Origin: SIG78 sp036677805
GTDB taxonomy: Bacteria > Verrucomicrobiota > Lentisphaeria > Victivallales > Victivallaceae
Length of the DNA: 64,000 bases
Assembly: GCA_036677805.1 (NCBI GenBank)
Contig: JAVBVS010000009.1
Span: 205,649-269,648 of the forward strand
Direction: 5' to 3'
Shown here: one piece after another, positions 26,392 to 35,154 of the stretch
Position numbering within the stretch: position 1 is the stretch's first letter
Layout: the number at the start of each line of letters is the position of its first letter
Notes under the pieces: model-generated
Seen by the model: the letters and a program-made list of their open reading frames with translations, nothing else
Databases searched by the model: none
What the model was told of the DNA's origin: nothing
Program-made: the position numbers and the translations under genes

Positions 26392-27882
26392 ATGATGACG
26401 GAAGCAAAATATTTTCTGGCATTTGACCTCGGCGCTTCGAGCGGCCGGGCGATTCTCGGACATCTGGCGGCGGGCAGACTCGAATTGCAGGAGGTGCACC
26501 GGTTCAACAACGGTCACAAGCGGATCGGGGAATCGCTCTTCTGGGATTATCCGGCGCTGGTCGCCGAGCTGAAGGCCGGGTTGAAAAAGGCCGCTGCGGT
26601 CACGCATGACATCGCGGCGATCGGCATCGACACATGGGGAGTCGACTATGTGCTCTTCGACCGCAAGAGTCGGGCGATGGTCTCTCTGCCCTACCACTAC
26701 CGTGACAGCCGCACCGAAGCGGCGGTCGACGCGGTGCGCCGGATCATTTCCCGCGACGAACTTTATCGCCGCACCGGGATTCAGTTCATGGCGCTCAACA
26801 CCATCTATCAGCTGGTTGCACATCAGACTCAGGCGCCCGGCGATCTGGCGCACAGCACATTTTTGCATATGCCTGACGCGCTGGGACTGGCTCTGGGCGG
26901 CGATTTCACCACGGAATATACCGACGCTTCGACCGGCAATCTGCTCGATCCGGTCAAACGCGACTGGGATTGGGAGCTGATTGACCGGCTCGGACTGCCG
27001 CGCGGAATTTTTCCGAAAATCGTGCCGCCGTGCACACTTGGCGGAAAATTGTCGCCGGAACTCGCGGCGGAGTGCGGTTTGAGCCAAATTCCGATTGTGA
27101 AGGTCGGTTCTCACGACACCGCCAGCGCCGTGGGCGCGGTGCCGGTGCCGGCGGGGCAGGACGCCGCTTATGTCAGCTGCGGCACCTGGGCGCTGCTCGG
27201 GTGCGAGCTCGACCGGCCGGCGATCGACCTCAAGCGTCAGGCTTTCACCAATGAAGGCGGCTTGAACGGCAAAATCCGTTATCTGAGCAACATCATGGGC
27301 TGCTGGCTGCTTCAGGAATGCCGCCGCGATTTCAAGGTTCGCGGCATGGATGTGACCTTCGACCATCTTGAAGCCATTGCCGGAAAAGCCGAACCGTTCC
27401 GCTATCTGATCAATCCCAATGCACCGGATTTCGTGGCGCCGGACGGCATGCCCGACCGTATTCGCCGCTATTGCGCGCGGACCGGGCAGGGCGGAGCGGA
27501 CTCGATGAGCGACGGCGCGGTACTGCGCGCGGTCTACGATTCGCTGGCGCTTTGCTTCCGGGCCAAGCTCTCCGAACTCGAAGCCGCGGCGGGCAAGCAC
27601 TATGCGGTGCTCAACATCATTGGCGGCGGCACCCAAGACGTCCGTTTGATGCGGGAAGCCGCCGACGCCATCGGCCGTGAAGTCGCCGCCGGTCCGATTG
27701 AGGCGACCGCCATCGGCAATATTCTGGCCCAGGCGATCACGGTTCAGGTGATTGCCGACTGGAATGATGCGCGCGGCATCGTGCGGGCGAGCTTTCCGGT
27801 GGTTTCTTATCGGCCCGATCCTGCCGTGACGCGGCAGTTCGACCGGCATTATGAGCGCTTTCTCGCCCTGACCGAAGCGTAA
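26392..27882 (+). CDS. rhaB: Rhamnulokinase
   Basis: The 496-residue FGGY-family sugar kinase has FLAFDLGASSGRAILG (phosphate loop 1) at the N-terminus, GIDTWGVDYVLFD, GSHDTASAVGAVP and SCGTWALLGCEL (adenosine region), and IGGGTQDVRLMREAADA near the C-terminus. It phosphorylates L-rhamnulose at O1 for the aldolase encoded two genes upstream. The ATG at 26392 or 26395 may be used; the latter has better spacing from AAAGGA. A terminator follows the stop. Confidence 0.95.
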   Translation: MMTEAKYFLAFDLGASSGRAILGHLAAGRLELQEVHRFNNGHKRIGESLFWDYPALVAELKAGLKKAAAVTHDIAAIGIDTWGVDYVLFDRKSRAMVSLPYHYRDSRTEAAVDAVRRIISRDELYRRTGIQFMALNTIYQLVAHQTQAPGDLAHSTFLHMPDALGLALGGDFTTEYTDASTGNLLDPVKRDWDWELIDRLGLPRGIFPKIVPPCTLGGKLSPELAAECGLSQIPIVKVGSHDTASAVGAVPVPAGQDAAYVSCGTWALLGCELDRPAIDLKRQAFTNEGGLNGKIRYLSNIMGCWLLQECRRDFKVRGMDVTFDHLEAIAGKAEPFRYLINPNAPDFVAPDGMPDRIRRYCARTGQGGADSMSDGAVLRAVYDSLALCFRAKLSELEAAAGKHYAVLNIIGGGTQDVRLMREAADAIGREVAAGPIEATAIGNILAQAITVQVIADWNDARGIVRASFPVVSYRPDPAVTRQFDRHYERFLALTEA

Positions 27883-27900
27883 GTCATGTTTTTGAGGAAT

Positions 27901-27933
27901 CGGCGTTCCGTGCAATCGGAACGCCGTTTTTTT
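27901..27933 (+). terminator. Intrinsic terminator of the rhamnose operon
   Basis: Arms CGGCGTTCCG and CGGAACGCCG around TGCAAT, followed by TTTTTTT. The hairpin begins 18 bp past rhaB. Confidence 0.9.
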
Positions 27934-27953
27934 GTGGAATGACAGCGAAAAAA

Positions 27954-27985
27954 CGCCCCCGTTCGAAGAAACTCCGGGCGGGGCG
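27954..27985 (-). terminator. Terminator of the ceramidase-like gene
   Basis: On the minus strand, GC-rich arms CGCCCC (27980-27985) and GGGGCG (27954-27959) are followed by TTTTTT opposite 27948-27953, 17 bp past the stop of the convergent gene. Confidence 0.65.
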
Positions 27986-28002
27986 CGATGGGTTAAGCGT
28001 CG

Positions 28003-29319
28003 TCAGCTGCGGAATTTTTTGACGGCTTCGATGCAGGCGTTCAGAATATCGTTGCCGGTGGGGGGGGCGAAGTTCGAGCCCTGATCGGTTTCATAACCGC
28101 CCTTCGGAAAATCGGCCGCCAGCGGCAGATAGCCTTCGTAACCGCCGGTGATGGTGGTGACCAGCGCTTCGGGACAGGCCGCGCGCAGTTCCAGCCCGAT
28201 GGCGCTCAACACTTCGAACGGCAGTCCGACCAGTACCTGATGGCCGAGCCGTAGCATCTGAACCGGAATCGCCACATCGTCCGACGGATAACGGTCGGCG
28301 ATATCGTAACGATAGGATTCGGCGATCAGCGCTTCGTCGACCGGAAGCATTTCGCGTTTGGCCCGTTCGACTTCCGCCTGCCAGCGGGCTTCCTTCTGTT
28401 TGCGGTCGTAACCGGCGGTCCGGGAAAGTTTGCCGGGGACGGTAAAGTTCGCGGCCGCGAGTTTGAAATCGTCGGTTTTCCGGAAGACGAGTTCATTCAG
28501 CCGGATGGTGCTTGCGAGCACTTCGCCGAGATCGCGGCGCGATGCTCCGTTGCGCCGCATCGGGACCACGTCGCCGGCGGTGCCGAGCAGGAAGAAGCCG
28601 GGACATCCGAGATGCTCCTGAACCGCCTGTTTGAACATTCCCGGATAGTCGCCGGAAATGGCGTCCATCGCCGCGCCGCCGGTCACCGGATGGCAACTGT
28701 AGCGCGCCAGCAGCGCCTTGGGCCGGTTGGCCTTCATGAAGCGCCAGACATGCAGATCCTGGTCGATCGGCGAAAAATGATAGTCGTCGGGGTTTTTCGG
28801 ATAGATGTAATTGGTGGTGACCTTGCCGTCGGCTTTGCGCACCGTGCGGCGGTTGAAGGCGATCGAGGACACCGGAATGACCGCGCTTTCGAGGGAAACT
28901 TCTTCCAGATCGGCGAGGGCGTAACGAATACCGTTTTTAACCTTGCCCAGCCAGAATTCAAAATAACGCTCGTCGGCCGGGTAAGCGCCGAGGTCCAGTT
29001 CGCCGCCGGGATTGGTCACCGTGAAAGCTTCGAAGCCCGGCGCGAAATGGGTATGCGATCCGGCGATATAGATATCGGGATAATCGATGCCGAATTCAGC
29101 CTTGACCGCCGCAGCGATCCGGCGGCAGAAGGTGACGTAAATGCCGATGATGTCGGCAGTGATGATCAATACCTTTTTGCCGTCCTGTTCCAGGGCGATG
29201 ACTCCGGCTTCAATCGGATTTTCGACTTTCACCGTCCGGCTGTTGCGCGAACCGTACCCCCGCAGATAGACCGGAAAATCCGGCGTCACGTCCAACTTGG
29301 CACACCCCATCTTCAACAT
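28003..29319 (-). CDS. Neutral ceramidase-like protein
   Basis: The product is 438 residues from the ATG at 29319 (AAAGG 8 nt upstream). The N-terminal half resembles neutral/alkaline ceramidases: KLDVTPDFPVYLRGYGSR, DGKKVLIITADIIGI, AGSHTHFAPG (zinc His pair) and YSCHPVTGG. The nucleophile region reads GTAGDVVPMRR where ceramidases have GDxSPN, so the catalytic Ser appears to be absent, as in many bacterial members of the family. There is no signal peptide. The substrate cannot be assigned; a different hydrolase activity is as likely as ceramide cleavage. Confidence 0.75.
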   Translation of the reverse strand: MLKMGCAKLDVTPDFPVYLRGYGSRNSRTVKVENPIEAGVIALEQDGKKVLIITADIIGIYVTFCRRIAAAVKAEFGIDYPDIYIAGSHTHFAPGFEAFTVTNPGGELDLGAYPADERYFEFWLGKVKNGIRYALADLEEVSLESAVIPVSSIAFNRRTVRKADGKVTTNYIYPKNPDDYHFSPIDQDLHVWRFMKANRPKALLARYSCHPVTGGAAMDAISGDYPGMFKQAVQEHLGCPGFFLLGTAGDVVPMRRNGASRRDLGEVLASTIRLNELVFRKTDDFKLAAANFTVPGKLSRTAGYDRKQKEARWQAEVERAKREMLPVDEALIAESYRYDIADRYPSDDVAIPVQMLRLGHQVLVGLPFEVLSAIGLELRAACPEALVTTITGGYEGYLPLAADFPKGGYETDQGSNFAPPTGNDILNACIEAVKKFRS

Positions 29320-29544
29320 GATCCACACCTTTCCGTTTTTATCGGGGAAGTCGGCTGTGCGCGTCCGTCACTCCTTTCAGTGGCGAATCGGACCGGCATT
29401 GGTCCCCGTTTTTGGGTTCGAAAACGAGCTTGCATTGCATCGGTATGACAGTAATTTACTCTGCTGACGCGAGTTTTGCAAGCTTTCGGATCAATTTTCA
29501 GTCCAAAAAGATGTCTGAGCGAAAACGGACGCCGTGCCTGCCGC

Positions 29545-30666
29545 TCAGCAAGCAATGTGGAATTTCTGCAGCACGATTTCATACCCTCCGGCAGTATTGC
29601 AACGCCAGAATACCAGCAGGAAGCCGCCGTCCCGGAGCCGGTGCAGCGCCGGCTGGCCGAATTTGAGGTGGTAAAATTGCCGGGCGATATCGCCGGTGAC
29701 ATTGGCTCCATTGGCGGCATCGTAAAGCTTCACCGTTTCGTGCACGGTGACGGCGGCGGCATGGAGTTCAATCCGGCTCAGATACAACCCGGGCGCGTCG
29801 CCTTCGCGCCGCGCCTGAAGCAAGCCGAAGGTTCCGTCCGCCCATCCGCAATCGATCAGGTTGGCGGCCTGGCCGGAAAGGCCGGTGTCCAGCACCTGCC
29901 AGGCGGCGCCGCCGTCGGCGGAAACCGCAATCCGGTTGGTCAGATGCTTCTGGGCGGCGAGGTCGAAAGCCCAGAACACCACCACAATGCGGCCGTCGGA
30001 TAATTCCAGGCCGCGACACTCCCACGGCGCGACGGCGCCGCCTGTAAAAAAAGTACTTTTTTCCCGCCAGCTCAAACCGCCGTCGCAACTTTCAAAGCAA
30101 AGACCGCATTGATCCGCCGCCGCCAGATGAAACGGCGCACCGAACCCGAGCAACCGGCCGTCGCGCAGCACCAGCGCCGGACCGGAGAATTCGATACCGC
30201 CATGGCGATGGTTCAGCCACTGCGGTGCGGAGTAGCTCCGTCCGCCGTCATGGCTGAACCAGACAGCATTGCGGACCGGCGGAAAGACGCCGTATTTCTC
30301 CGCATGGCCGGACAGCGTTTCCGCCGCATCGGCCCGTTCAAACCCGTATCCCAACGCGACCAGCGTGCCGTCGGGCAGTGCCGCCGGTTTGGCCGCAGCC
30401 GAAAAAAGAACGCCGCCGGAGAGGATTTCCGGCAGAACGCCTTCCAGTTGCCAATGCAATCCGTCCGGTTCCCCGGTCCATGCCGCCAGCCGCTGATCCG
30501 CCGATTCGAATGCGCTGCCCGACACCATCAGCAATGCAAGCGTACCGTCCGGTTTGACACAAACTCCCGGAAAAATTCCACATGGTTTGGTACAATGGCA
30601 CCAATCTGGAGTGATATTAAGGGTTTTTTCTTCAGTTTTTATACATTCAATCATAATTTTATCCAT
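29545..30666 (-). CDS. Sialidase-like (BNR-repeat) protein
   Basis: The 373-residue protein (ATG at 30666; the ATG at 30654 is an alternative) has three Asp-box-like repeats: SHDGGRSYSAPQW, ESCDGGLSWR and SADGGAAWQ. These mark a beta-propeller of the sialidase superfamily. Catalytic residues of true sialidases cannot be traced with confidence. There is no signal peptide, so it may be cytoplasmic or a propeller of unknown activity. A perfect -35 and a symmetric element lie in its promoter. Confidence 0.75.
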   Translation of the reverse strand: MDKIMIECIKTEEKTLNITPDWCHCTKPCGIFPGVCVKPDGTLALLMVSGSAFESADQRLAAWTGEPDGLHWQLEGVLPEILSGGVLFSAAAKPAALPDGTLVALGYGFERADAAETLSGHAEKYGVFPPVRNAVWFSHDGGRSYSAPQWLNHRHGGIEFSGPALVLRDGRLLGFGAPFHLAAADQCGLCFESCDGGLSWREKSTFFTGGAVAPWECRGLELSDGRIVVVFWAFDLAAQKHLTNRIAVSADGGAAWQVLDTGLSGQAANLIDCGWADGTFGLLQARREGDAPGLYLSRIELHAAAVTVHETVKLYDAANGANVTGDIARQFYHLKFGQPALHRLRDGGFLLVFWRCNTAGGYEIVLQKFHIAC

Positions 30667-30688
30667 TTCTAATGTAGTATTTATTTTT

Positions 30689-30710
30689 AACGATACTATA
30701 TCCGATCGTT
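30689..30710. promoter_or_regulatory. Candidate operator over the sialidase promoter
   Basis: Inverted arms AACGAT (30689-30694) and ATCGTT (30705-30710) with a 10-bp spacer enclose the -10 box. This would suit a LacI or GntR-like repressor. Confidence 0.35.
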
Positions 30711-30723
30711 GCGAAAATGTCAA
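30695..30723 (-). promoter_or_regulatory. Promoter of the sialidase-like gene
   Basis: Minus strand: TTGACA (30718-30723, consensus) and TATAGT (30695-30700) separated by 17 bp. Confidence 0.75.
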
Positions 30724-30803
30724 GTCTTGAAGATTGACAGAGGGCGGAAATCATGCAATTGTGGCCTTTTTGCGAAAAATGCTGTCTGAATCAAAAACCC
30801 CGC

Positions 30804-30831
30804 TTGCATTTTCAAAAATCGGGAATATAGT
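30804..30831 (+). promoter_or_regulatory. Promoter of the TetR-ferredoxin-hcp operon
   Basis: TTGCAT (30804-30809), 16-bp spacer, TATAGT (30826-30831). The palindromic operator starts 2 bp downstream. Confidence 0.6.
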
Positions 30832-30832
30832 A

Positions 30833-30856
30833 ATGTTAGTGATTGATAACTAACAT
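30833..30856. promoter_or_regulatory. Operator of the TetR regulator
   Basis: Inverted arms ATGTTAG (30833-30839) and CTAACAT (30850-30856), 10-bp spacer, between the -10 box and the start codon of the tetR gene. The position and size fit a TetR autorepression site. Confidence 0.65.
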
Positions 30857-30867
30857 GGAGTTGGGCG

Positions 30868-31434
30868 ATGTCTCTGACCAGACGACAATATGAAATCATC
30901 GATATCGCGTTGAACCTTACGGCGCAGCGCGGCATTCAGAGCCTGACTATCAAGAATCTCGGACAGGAGCTGGGAATTTCCGAGCCTGCGATCTACCGGC
31001 ACTTCAAAAACAAGTCCGAGATCGTCAAGGCCATGATCGGCAGTTTCGATCTGGCGGTTCCCGTCGGAAGTCCGGCGTTGCGCGGATTCGCGGCGGTGGC
31101 GGAGTTCATCCGGGGCCGCTTGGCCCAGGTGGCGGCCAAACCGGCGCTGGCGAAGGTGATGTTCGCCGAAGAGCTGTTCATGGACGAGCCGGAATTCACC
31201 GCGCTGATGCTGGAGATGATGCATCGACACAAAAGTTCGCTTCAGCGCCACTTTGCCGAAGCTCAGGAGAATGGCGAAATCCGGCGCGATCTGCCCGGCG
31301 ACATGCTGTTCCGGTTGGTATTCGGTCCGGTCCGGCTGTTGGTCAAGCAGTGGGGTATGAGCGATCACGGCTTCGATCTGGTTCGAAAAGGGGAAGAATT
31401 ATTGGAAACGTTCAGGACGATCCTGAAACCATAA
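30868..31434 (+). CDS. TetR family regulator of the hcp operon
   Basis: The 188-residue protein has a TetR helix-turn-helix at residues about 8-55 (IIDIALNLTAQRGIQSLTIKNLGQELGISEPAIYRHFKNKSEI) and an all-helical effector domain. The start at 30868 has GGAG 7 nt upstream. It is 29 bp from the ferredoxin-like gene and on the same strand as hcp, so it probably represses the whole operon through the palindrome at 30833-30856. The inducing signal may be nitrosative or redox stress; this is inferred from the target genes. Confidence 0.9.
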   Translation: MSLTRRQYEIIDIALNLTAQRGIQSLTIKNLGQELGISEPAIYRHFKNKSEIVKAMIGSFDLAVPVGSPALRGFAAVAEFIRGRLAQVAAKPALAKVMFAEELFMDEPEFTALMLEMMHRHKSSLQRHFAEAQENGEIRRDLPGDMLFRLVFGPVRLLVKQWGMSDHGFDLVRKGEELLETFRTILKP

Positions 31435-31463
31435 ATGGCCGACGCGGGTGCAAGGAGGTAAAC

Positions 31464-32279
31464 ATGAAACGCAAGATCATTGAGATTGATGAAGCCAAAT
31501 GCAACGGCTGCGGCTTGTGCATTCCGAACTGTCAGGAGGGCGCGCTGCAACTGATCGACGGCAAGGCGCGGCTGGTCAGCGATCTCTTCTGCGACGGTCT
31601 CGGCGCCTGCATCGGCGAATGTCCGCAGGGGGCGATCCGGATTGTGGAGCGCGAAGCCGAGCCGTATGACGAGCGCAAGGTCATCTCCGTGCTGGCCGGC
31701 AAAGGTTCCAATACGATCCGGGCGCATATGAAGCACCTCAAGGATCATGGTGAATTCAAACTGCTGGAAATCGCCCGGGCTTATCTGGCGGAAAACGGCA
31801 TCGCGTCGCCCGAACCGGAAGCGCCGGAAAAATTACCCTGCGGCTGTCCGGGAACGCTGGCGAAAAAACTCGCTCCGAAACCGGCCGGGCAATCCTTTTC
31901 CGGCGGCGCCTCGGCGCTGCGCCAGTGGCCGATTCAGCTCAAGCTGTTGAACCCGGCGGCGGAGTATTTCGACGGCGCCGATCTGCTGGTGGCGGCGGAC
32001 TGCGTGGCCTACGCCCACGGCGGCTTTCACCGGGATTTTCTGGCGGGCAGGATTCTGATTGTATTCTGCCCCAAACTCGACAGCGACCTTGAGGGTTATG
32101 TGGCGAAACTGGCGGAGATATTCCGCCGCCACGACATTCGTTCGGTGACGGTGGCGCGTATGGAAGTGCCCTGCTGCGGCGGGACTGCGGCCATCGTTCA
32201 GGAAGCGTTGCGGCAAGCGGGCCGGGAACTTGAAATTCAAATCAAAATTGTGGGCCTCAATGGAGAAGTCCAAAATTAA
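31464..32279 (+). CDS. 4Fe-4S ferredoxin-type protein, partner of Hcp
   Basis: The product is 271 residues from the ATG at 31464 (AAGGAGG upstream). The N-terminus carries two 4Fe-4S motifs: CNGCGLCIPNC at about residue 12 and CDGLGACIGECP at about residue 44. The C-terminal half (about 150-271) has the pattern of a conserved domain with VARMEVPCCGGTAAIV. Proteins of this type are commonly encoded beside hcp and are thought to supply electrons to it. Only 18 bp separate it from hcp. Confidence 0.88.
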   Translation: MKRKIIEIDEAKCNGCGLCIPNCQEGALQLIDGKARLVSDLFCDGLGACIGECPQGAIRIVEREAEPYDERKVISVLAGKGSNTIRAHMKHLKDHGEFKLLEIARAYLAENGIASPEPEAPEKLPCGCPGTLAKKLAPKPAGQSFSGGASALRQWPIQLKLLNPAAEYFDGADLLVAADCVAYAHGGFHRDFLAGRILIVFCPKLDSDLEGYVAKLAEIFRRHDIRSVTVARMEVPCCGGTAAIVQEALRQAGRELEIQIKIVGLNGEVQN

Positions 32280-32297
32280 CGCGAAAGGGAATCGACG

Positions 32298-33836
32298 ATG
32301 AGCATGTTCTGTTTTCAGTGTCAGGAAACCGCCAGAAACACCGGATGCACACTCGCCGGAGTCTGCGGCAAAAAAGCCGAAACCGCCAACAAGATGGATG
32401 AGTTGATCCGGCAGTTGAAGCTGATTGCGCTGACCTGCAAGCCCGACCGCGAACGCGGGCTCTTCATGGTGCAGTCGCTTTTCATGACCATCACCAACGC
32501 GAACTTCGATGAGGCGCGGATCGCCGCGCAGCTCGAACGGGCGAAGGCGCTGACCGGTCCCGGTGCGGCGGCTGCGCCGCTGGGCGTACTTTCCTGCGAC
32601 AATGAGGATGTGCGGTCGCTGCGCGAACTTCTGACCTATGGTTTGAAGGGTATCGCCGCCTATGCCGACCATGCCGCGATGCTGGGACGCGAGGATGACG
32701 CAATTTACGAATTTGTGTTCAAGGCGCTGGCGGCGACGACGCGCGATCTCTCCGCCGATGATCTGACCGCGCTGGTGCTGGAGTGCGGCAATGTCGCGGT
32801 CAAGACCATGGCCTTGCTTGACGCGGCCAATACCGGCACTTACGGCAATCCGGTCGTCACCCGGGTTAAAACCGGCGTCGGCCGGCGTCCAGGCATTCTG
32901 GTTTCGGGGCACGATCTCCGGGACATGAAAGAATTGCTGGAGCAGACGCAGGATGCCGGGATCGACATCTACACCCACAGTGAAATGTTGCCCGCCCATT
33001 ATTATCCGGAGCTCAAAAAGTATTCCCATCTGTACGGCAACTACGGCAATGCGTGGCACCGCCAGAATGTCGAATTCGCCAGCTTCAACGGCCCGATTCT
33101 GATGACCACCAACTGCATCACTCCGGTTCAGGAGAGCTACAAGGACCGCATCTTCACCACCGGCATGGCGGGTTATCCCGGCGTACCCCACATTGCGGAC
33201 CGCAAGAACGGCAAGCCGAAGGATTTCTCCGCACTGATCGCGCTGGCCAAGAAATGTCCGCCGCCAACCGCGCTGGAAGACGGCGAAATCGTCGGCGGCT
33301 TCGCTCACAATCAGGTATTGGCGTTGGCGGACAAGGTTGTGGCCGCGGTGAAATCGGGCGCGATCAGGCGCTTTGTGGTGATGGCCGGCTGCGACGGACG
33401 GCACAAGACGCGGGAATACTTCACCGAAGTCGCCGCCAAACTGCCGCATGATACCGTGATTCTGACCGCCGGCTGCGCCAAATACCGCTACAACAAACTG
33501 GCGTTGGGCGATATCGGGGGCATCCCGCGCGTGCTCGACGCCGGTCAGTGCAACGACAGCTATTCGCTGGCGGTGATTGCGCTCAAGCTCAAGGAAGTGT
33601 TCGGACTCAAGGATGTGAATCAATTGCCGCTGTCTTTCGACATCGCCTGGTATGAGCAGAAGGCGGTCGCGGTGCTGCTGGCACTGCTGGCGCTGGGCTT
33701 CAAAAATCTCCGGCTCGGTCCGACCCTGCCGGCATTTCTGTCGCCCGGAGTGGCCGCGGTGCTGGTGAAGGCGTTCGACATCAAGGCGATCACCGATCCC
33801 GAAACGGATGTCGCCGCCATGATGGCGGGCAAGTAA
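32298..33836 (+). CDS. hcp: Hydroxylamine reductase / hybrid-cluster protein
   Basis: The 512-residue protein begins MSMFCFQCQETARNTGCTLAGVC: Cys at 5, 8, 17 and 23 (C-x2-C-x8-C-x5-C), the pattern of Hcp from strict anaerobes. The hybrid-cluster ligands are seen in TTNCITPVQESY, AGCDGRHKTREYF, TAGCAKYRYNK and DAGQCNDSYS. It reduces hydroxylamine or nitric oxide and protects against nitrosative stress. The TetR gene and ferredoxin-like gene upstream complete the operon, which ends at a strong terminator. Confidence 0.95.
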   Translation: MSMFCFQCQETARNTGCTLAGVCGKKAETANKMDELIRQLKLIALTCKPDRERGLFMVQSLFMTITNANFDEARIAAQLERAKALTGPGAAAAPLGVLSCDNEDVRSLRELLTYGLKGIAAYADHAAMLGREDDAIYEFVFKALAATTRDLSADDLTALVLECGNVAVKTMALLDAANTGTYGNPVVTRVKTGVGRRPGILVSGHDLRDMKELLEQTQDAGIDIYTHSEMLPAHYYPELKKYSHLYGNYGNAWHRQNVEFASFNGPILMTTNCITPVQESYKDRIFTTGMAGYPGVPHIADRKNGKPKDFSALIALAKKCPPPTALEDGEIVGGFAHNQVLALADKVVAAVKSGAIRRFVVMAGCDGRHKTREYFTEVAAKLPHDTVILTAGCAKYRYNKLALGDIGGIPRVLDAGQCNDSYSLAVIALKLKEVFGLKDVNQLPLSFDIAWYEQKAVAVLLALLALGFKNLRLGPTLPAFLSPGVAAVLVKAFDIKAITDPETDVAAMMAGK

Positions 33837-33849
33837 TCCTGCGGGGGCA

Positions 33850-33879
33850 GGGGCGGTCCGTCCGGACCGCCCCTTTTTT
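33850..33879 (+). terminator. Intrinsic terminator after hcp
   Basis: Arms GGGGCGGTCCG and CGGACCGCCCC followed by TTTTTT, 14 bp past the hcp stop. Confidence 0.9.
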
Positions 33880-33898
33880 ATTTGAAATCATTCAGGAA

Positions 33899-34270
33899 TC
33901 AATGGCCGCAGTTGTGATCGCTGCCATGATCGTGATCGCAGACGTTCTCGCCTGAAGCAAGGGTGCCGGCGAGATATCCGGCGGCGAGCACTTCCGGCGG
34001 CAGCGGACTGGCGCCGGTGATGACTTCGACGCCGCGTCCGGTCAGAAGCTCTTGAGCCATGGCGCCCATGCCGCCGGCGATGACGACGGCGGCGCCCTGT
34101 TCGGCGATCCAGCGCGGAATCACGCCGGGTTCATGCGGCGGCGGAGTCAGCGTTTCGAACTTCAGAATTTTGCCCGCGGTCTCGTCGACTTCCAGGAAAG
34201 CGAATTCCTGACAATGCCCGAAGTGCATGCAGAGCCGGCCACCGGCCAGCGGAACGGCGATTTTCAACAT
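33899..34270 (-). CDS. NifX/NifB-type (iron-molybdenum cofactor) small protein with His/Cys-rich tail
   Basis: The product is 123 residues from the ATG at 34270 (GGAGAAC upstream), overlapping the preceding gene by 7 bp. It is a single domain of the dinitrogenase iron-molybdenum cofactor family (MLKIAVPLAGGRLCMHFGHCQEF, VVIAGGMGAMAQELLTGRGVEVITGA). The C-terminal tail CDHDHGSDHNCGH is a likely metal-binding extension. Similar proteins carry the Mo-Cu cluster of the orange protein complex. This is the last gene of the sigma-54-controlled operon. Confidence 0.88.
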   Translation of the reverse strand: MLKIAVPLAGGRLCMHFGHCQEFAFLEVDETAGKILKFETLTPPPHEPGVIPRWIAEQGAAVVIAGGMGAMAQELLTGRGVEVITGASPLPPEVLAAGYLAGTLASGENVCDHDHGSDHNCGH

Positions 34271-35154
34271 GATGGTTCTCCTTGAGTGAAAAGTCGGGTA
34301 AGTTGATGCCAGATTACGGCGACATGGCGAGCGGCGGACGAATCCGGCGCCTCCAATACGGTTTTTCCGTCCCGCAACATCGCGGGGAACAGCGGATCGA
34401 ACGGAATCCGGCCCAGGACCGGAATCCGGTTGCGGGCACAGAATTGCTCCAGTTCCGCCGTGGCCGCGTGATTGAGGTCGCACTTGTTGACGACCAATGC
34501 GAATTCCGTTTCAAATTGCCGCAGCAGCACGGCCAGGCGTTTCAGGTCGTGGATGCCGGAAACGGTCGGTTCGGTCACTGCCACCGCGAAATCAATGCCG
34601 GTCGCCGCCGAAATAACCGGGCAGCCGATGCCGGGCGGGCCGTCGCTCAAAAGATAATCGCAGTGTTGCTTTTCGGCCTCATGGCGCGCGGCCGCCCGGA
34701 TGGCGCTGATGAGTTTGCCCGAGTTCTCCGCGCCGGGCAGCAATTCGGCGTGAAACATCGTGCCAAAAACGGTTCGGGAACGCATCCAGCGTCCGCAGTG
34801 GCGCTCCGCCAGCGCAATGGCTCCGGCCGGGCAATGGTCGGCGCAGACGCCGCAACCTTCACAGGCGCCGGAGCGCAGCTCCGCCTGGCCGTCGCTTCCC
34901 GGCGCAATCGCATGGAAGCGGCAGAGATCAATGCAGCGCCCGCAGCAAGTGCAGCGTTCCCGGTTGATTTCCGGAATTACGCCGCTGGAAAACCAGTGCT
35001 CCTCCAGCACTTCCGGATGCAGCAGGAGCGGCAGATCGGAGGCGTCCACGTCACAATCGACCAGCACCGCATGGCGTGCAAGTCCGGCGAAACAGGCGGC
35101 CAGACTGGTTTTTCCGGCGCCGCCTTTACCGCTGACGATCAGGATTTCTTTCAT
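34264..35154 (-). CDS. MinD-type P-loop ATPase with ferredoxin insert (1)
   Basis: The 296-residue protein has a deviant Walker A VSGKGGAGKTSLA at residues 7-19 and, inside the ATPase fold, two 4Fe-4S motifs at about 60-105: CTCCGRCIDLC and CEGCGVCADHCP. This is the MinD superfamily ATPase with inserted ferredoxin domain (COG1149). Such ATPases occur as pairs in orange-protein operons and other anaerobe clusters and probably drive metal-cluster assembly or transfer. It is coupled to its paralogue by an ATGA overlap. Confidence 0.9.
   Translation of the reverse strand: MKEILIVSGKGGAGKTSLAACFAGLARHAVLVDCDVDASDLPLLLHPEVLEEHWFSSGVIPEINRERCTCCGRCIDLCRFHAIAPGSDGQAELRSGACEGCGVCADHCPAGAIALAERHCGRWMRSRTVFGTMFHAELLPGAENSGKLISAIRAAARHEAEKQHCDYLLSDGPPGIGCPVISAATGIDFAVAVTEPTVSGIHDLKRLAVLLRQFETEFALVVNKCDLNHAATAELEQFCARNRIPVLGRIPFDPLFPAMLRDGKTVLEAPDSSAARHVAVIWHQLTRLFTQGEPSC

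Noticed and set aside
23416..27915. A 1499-codon open frame antisense to the rhamnose operon
   Set aside because: It mirrors four well-supported genes on the other strand. Long antisense frames are a by-product of high GC at the third codon position, and the product is Arg/His/Gln-rich with no domain.
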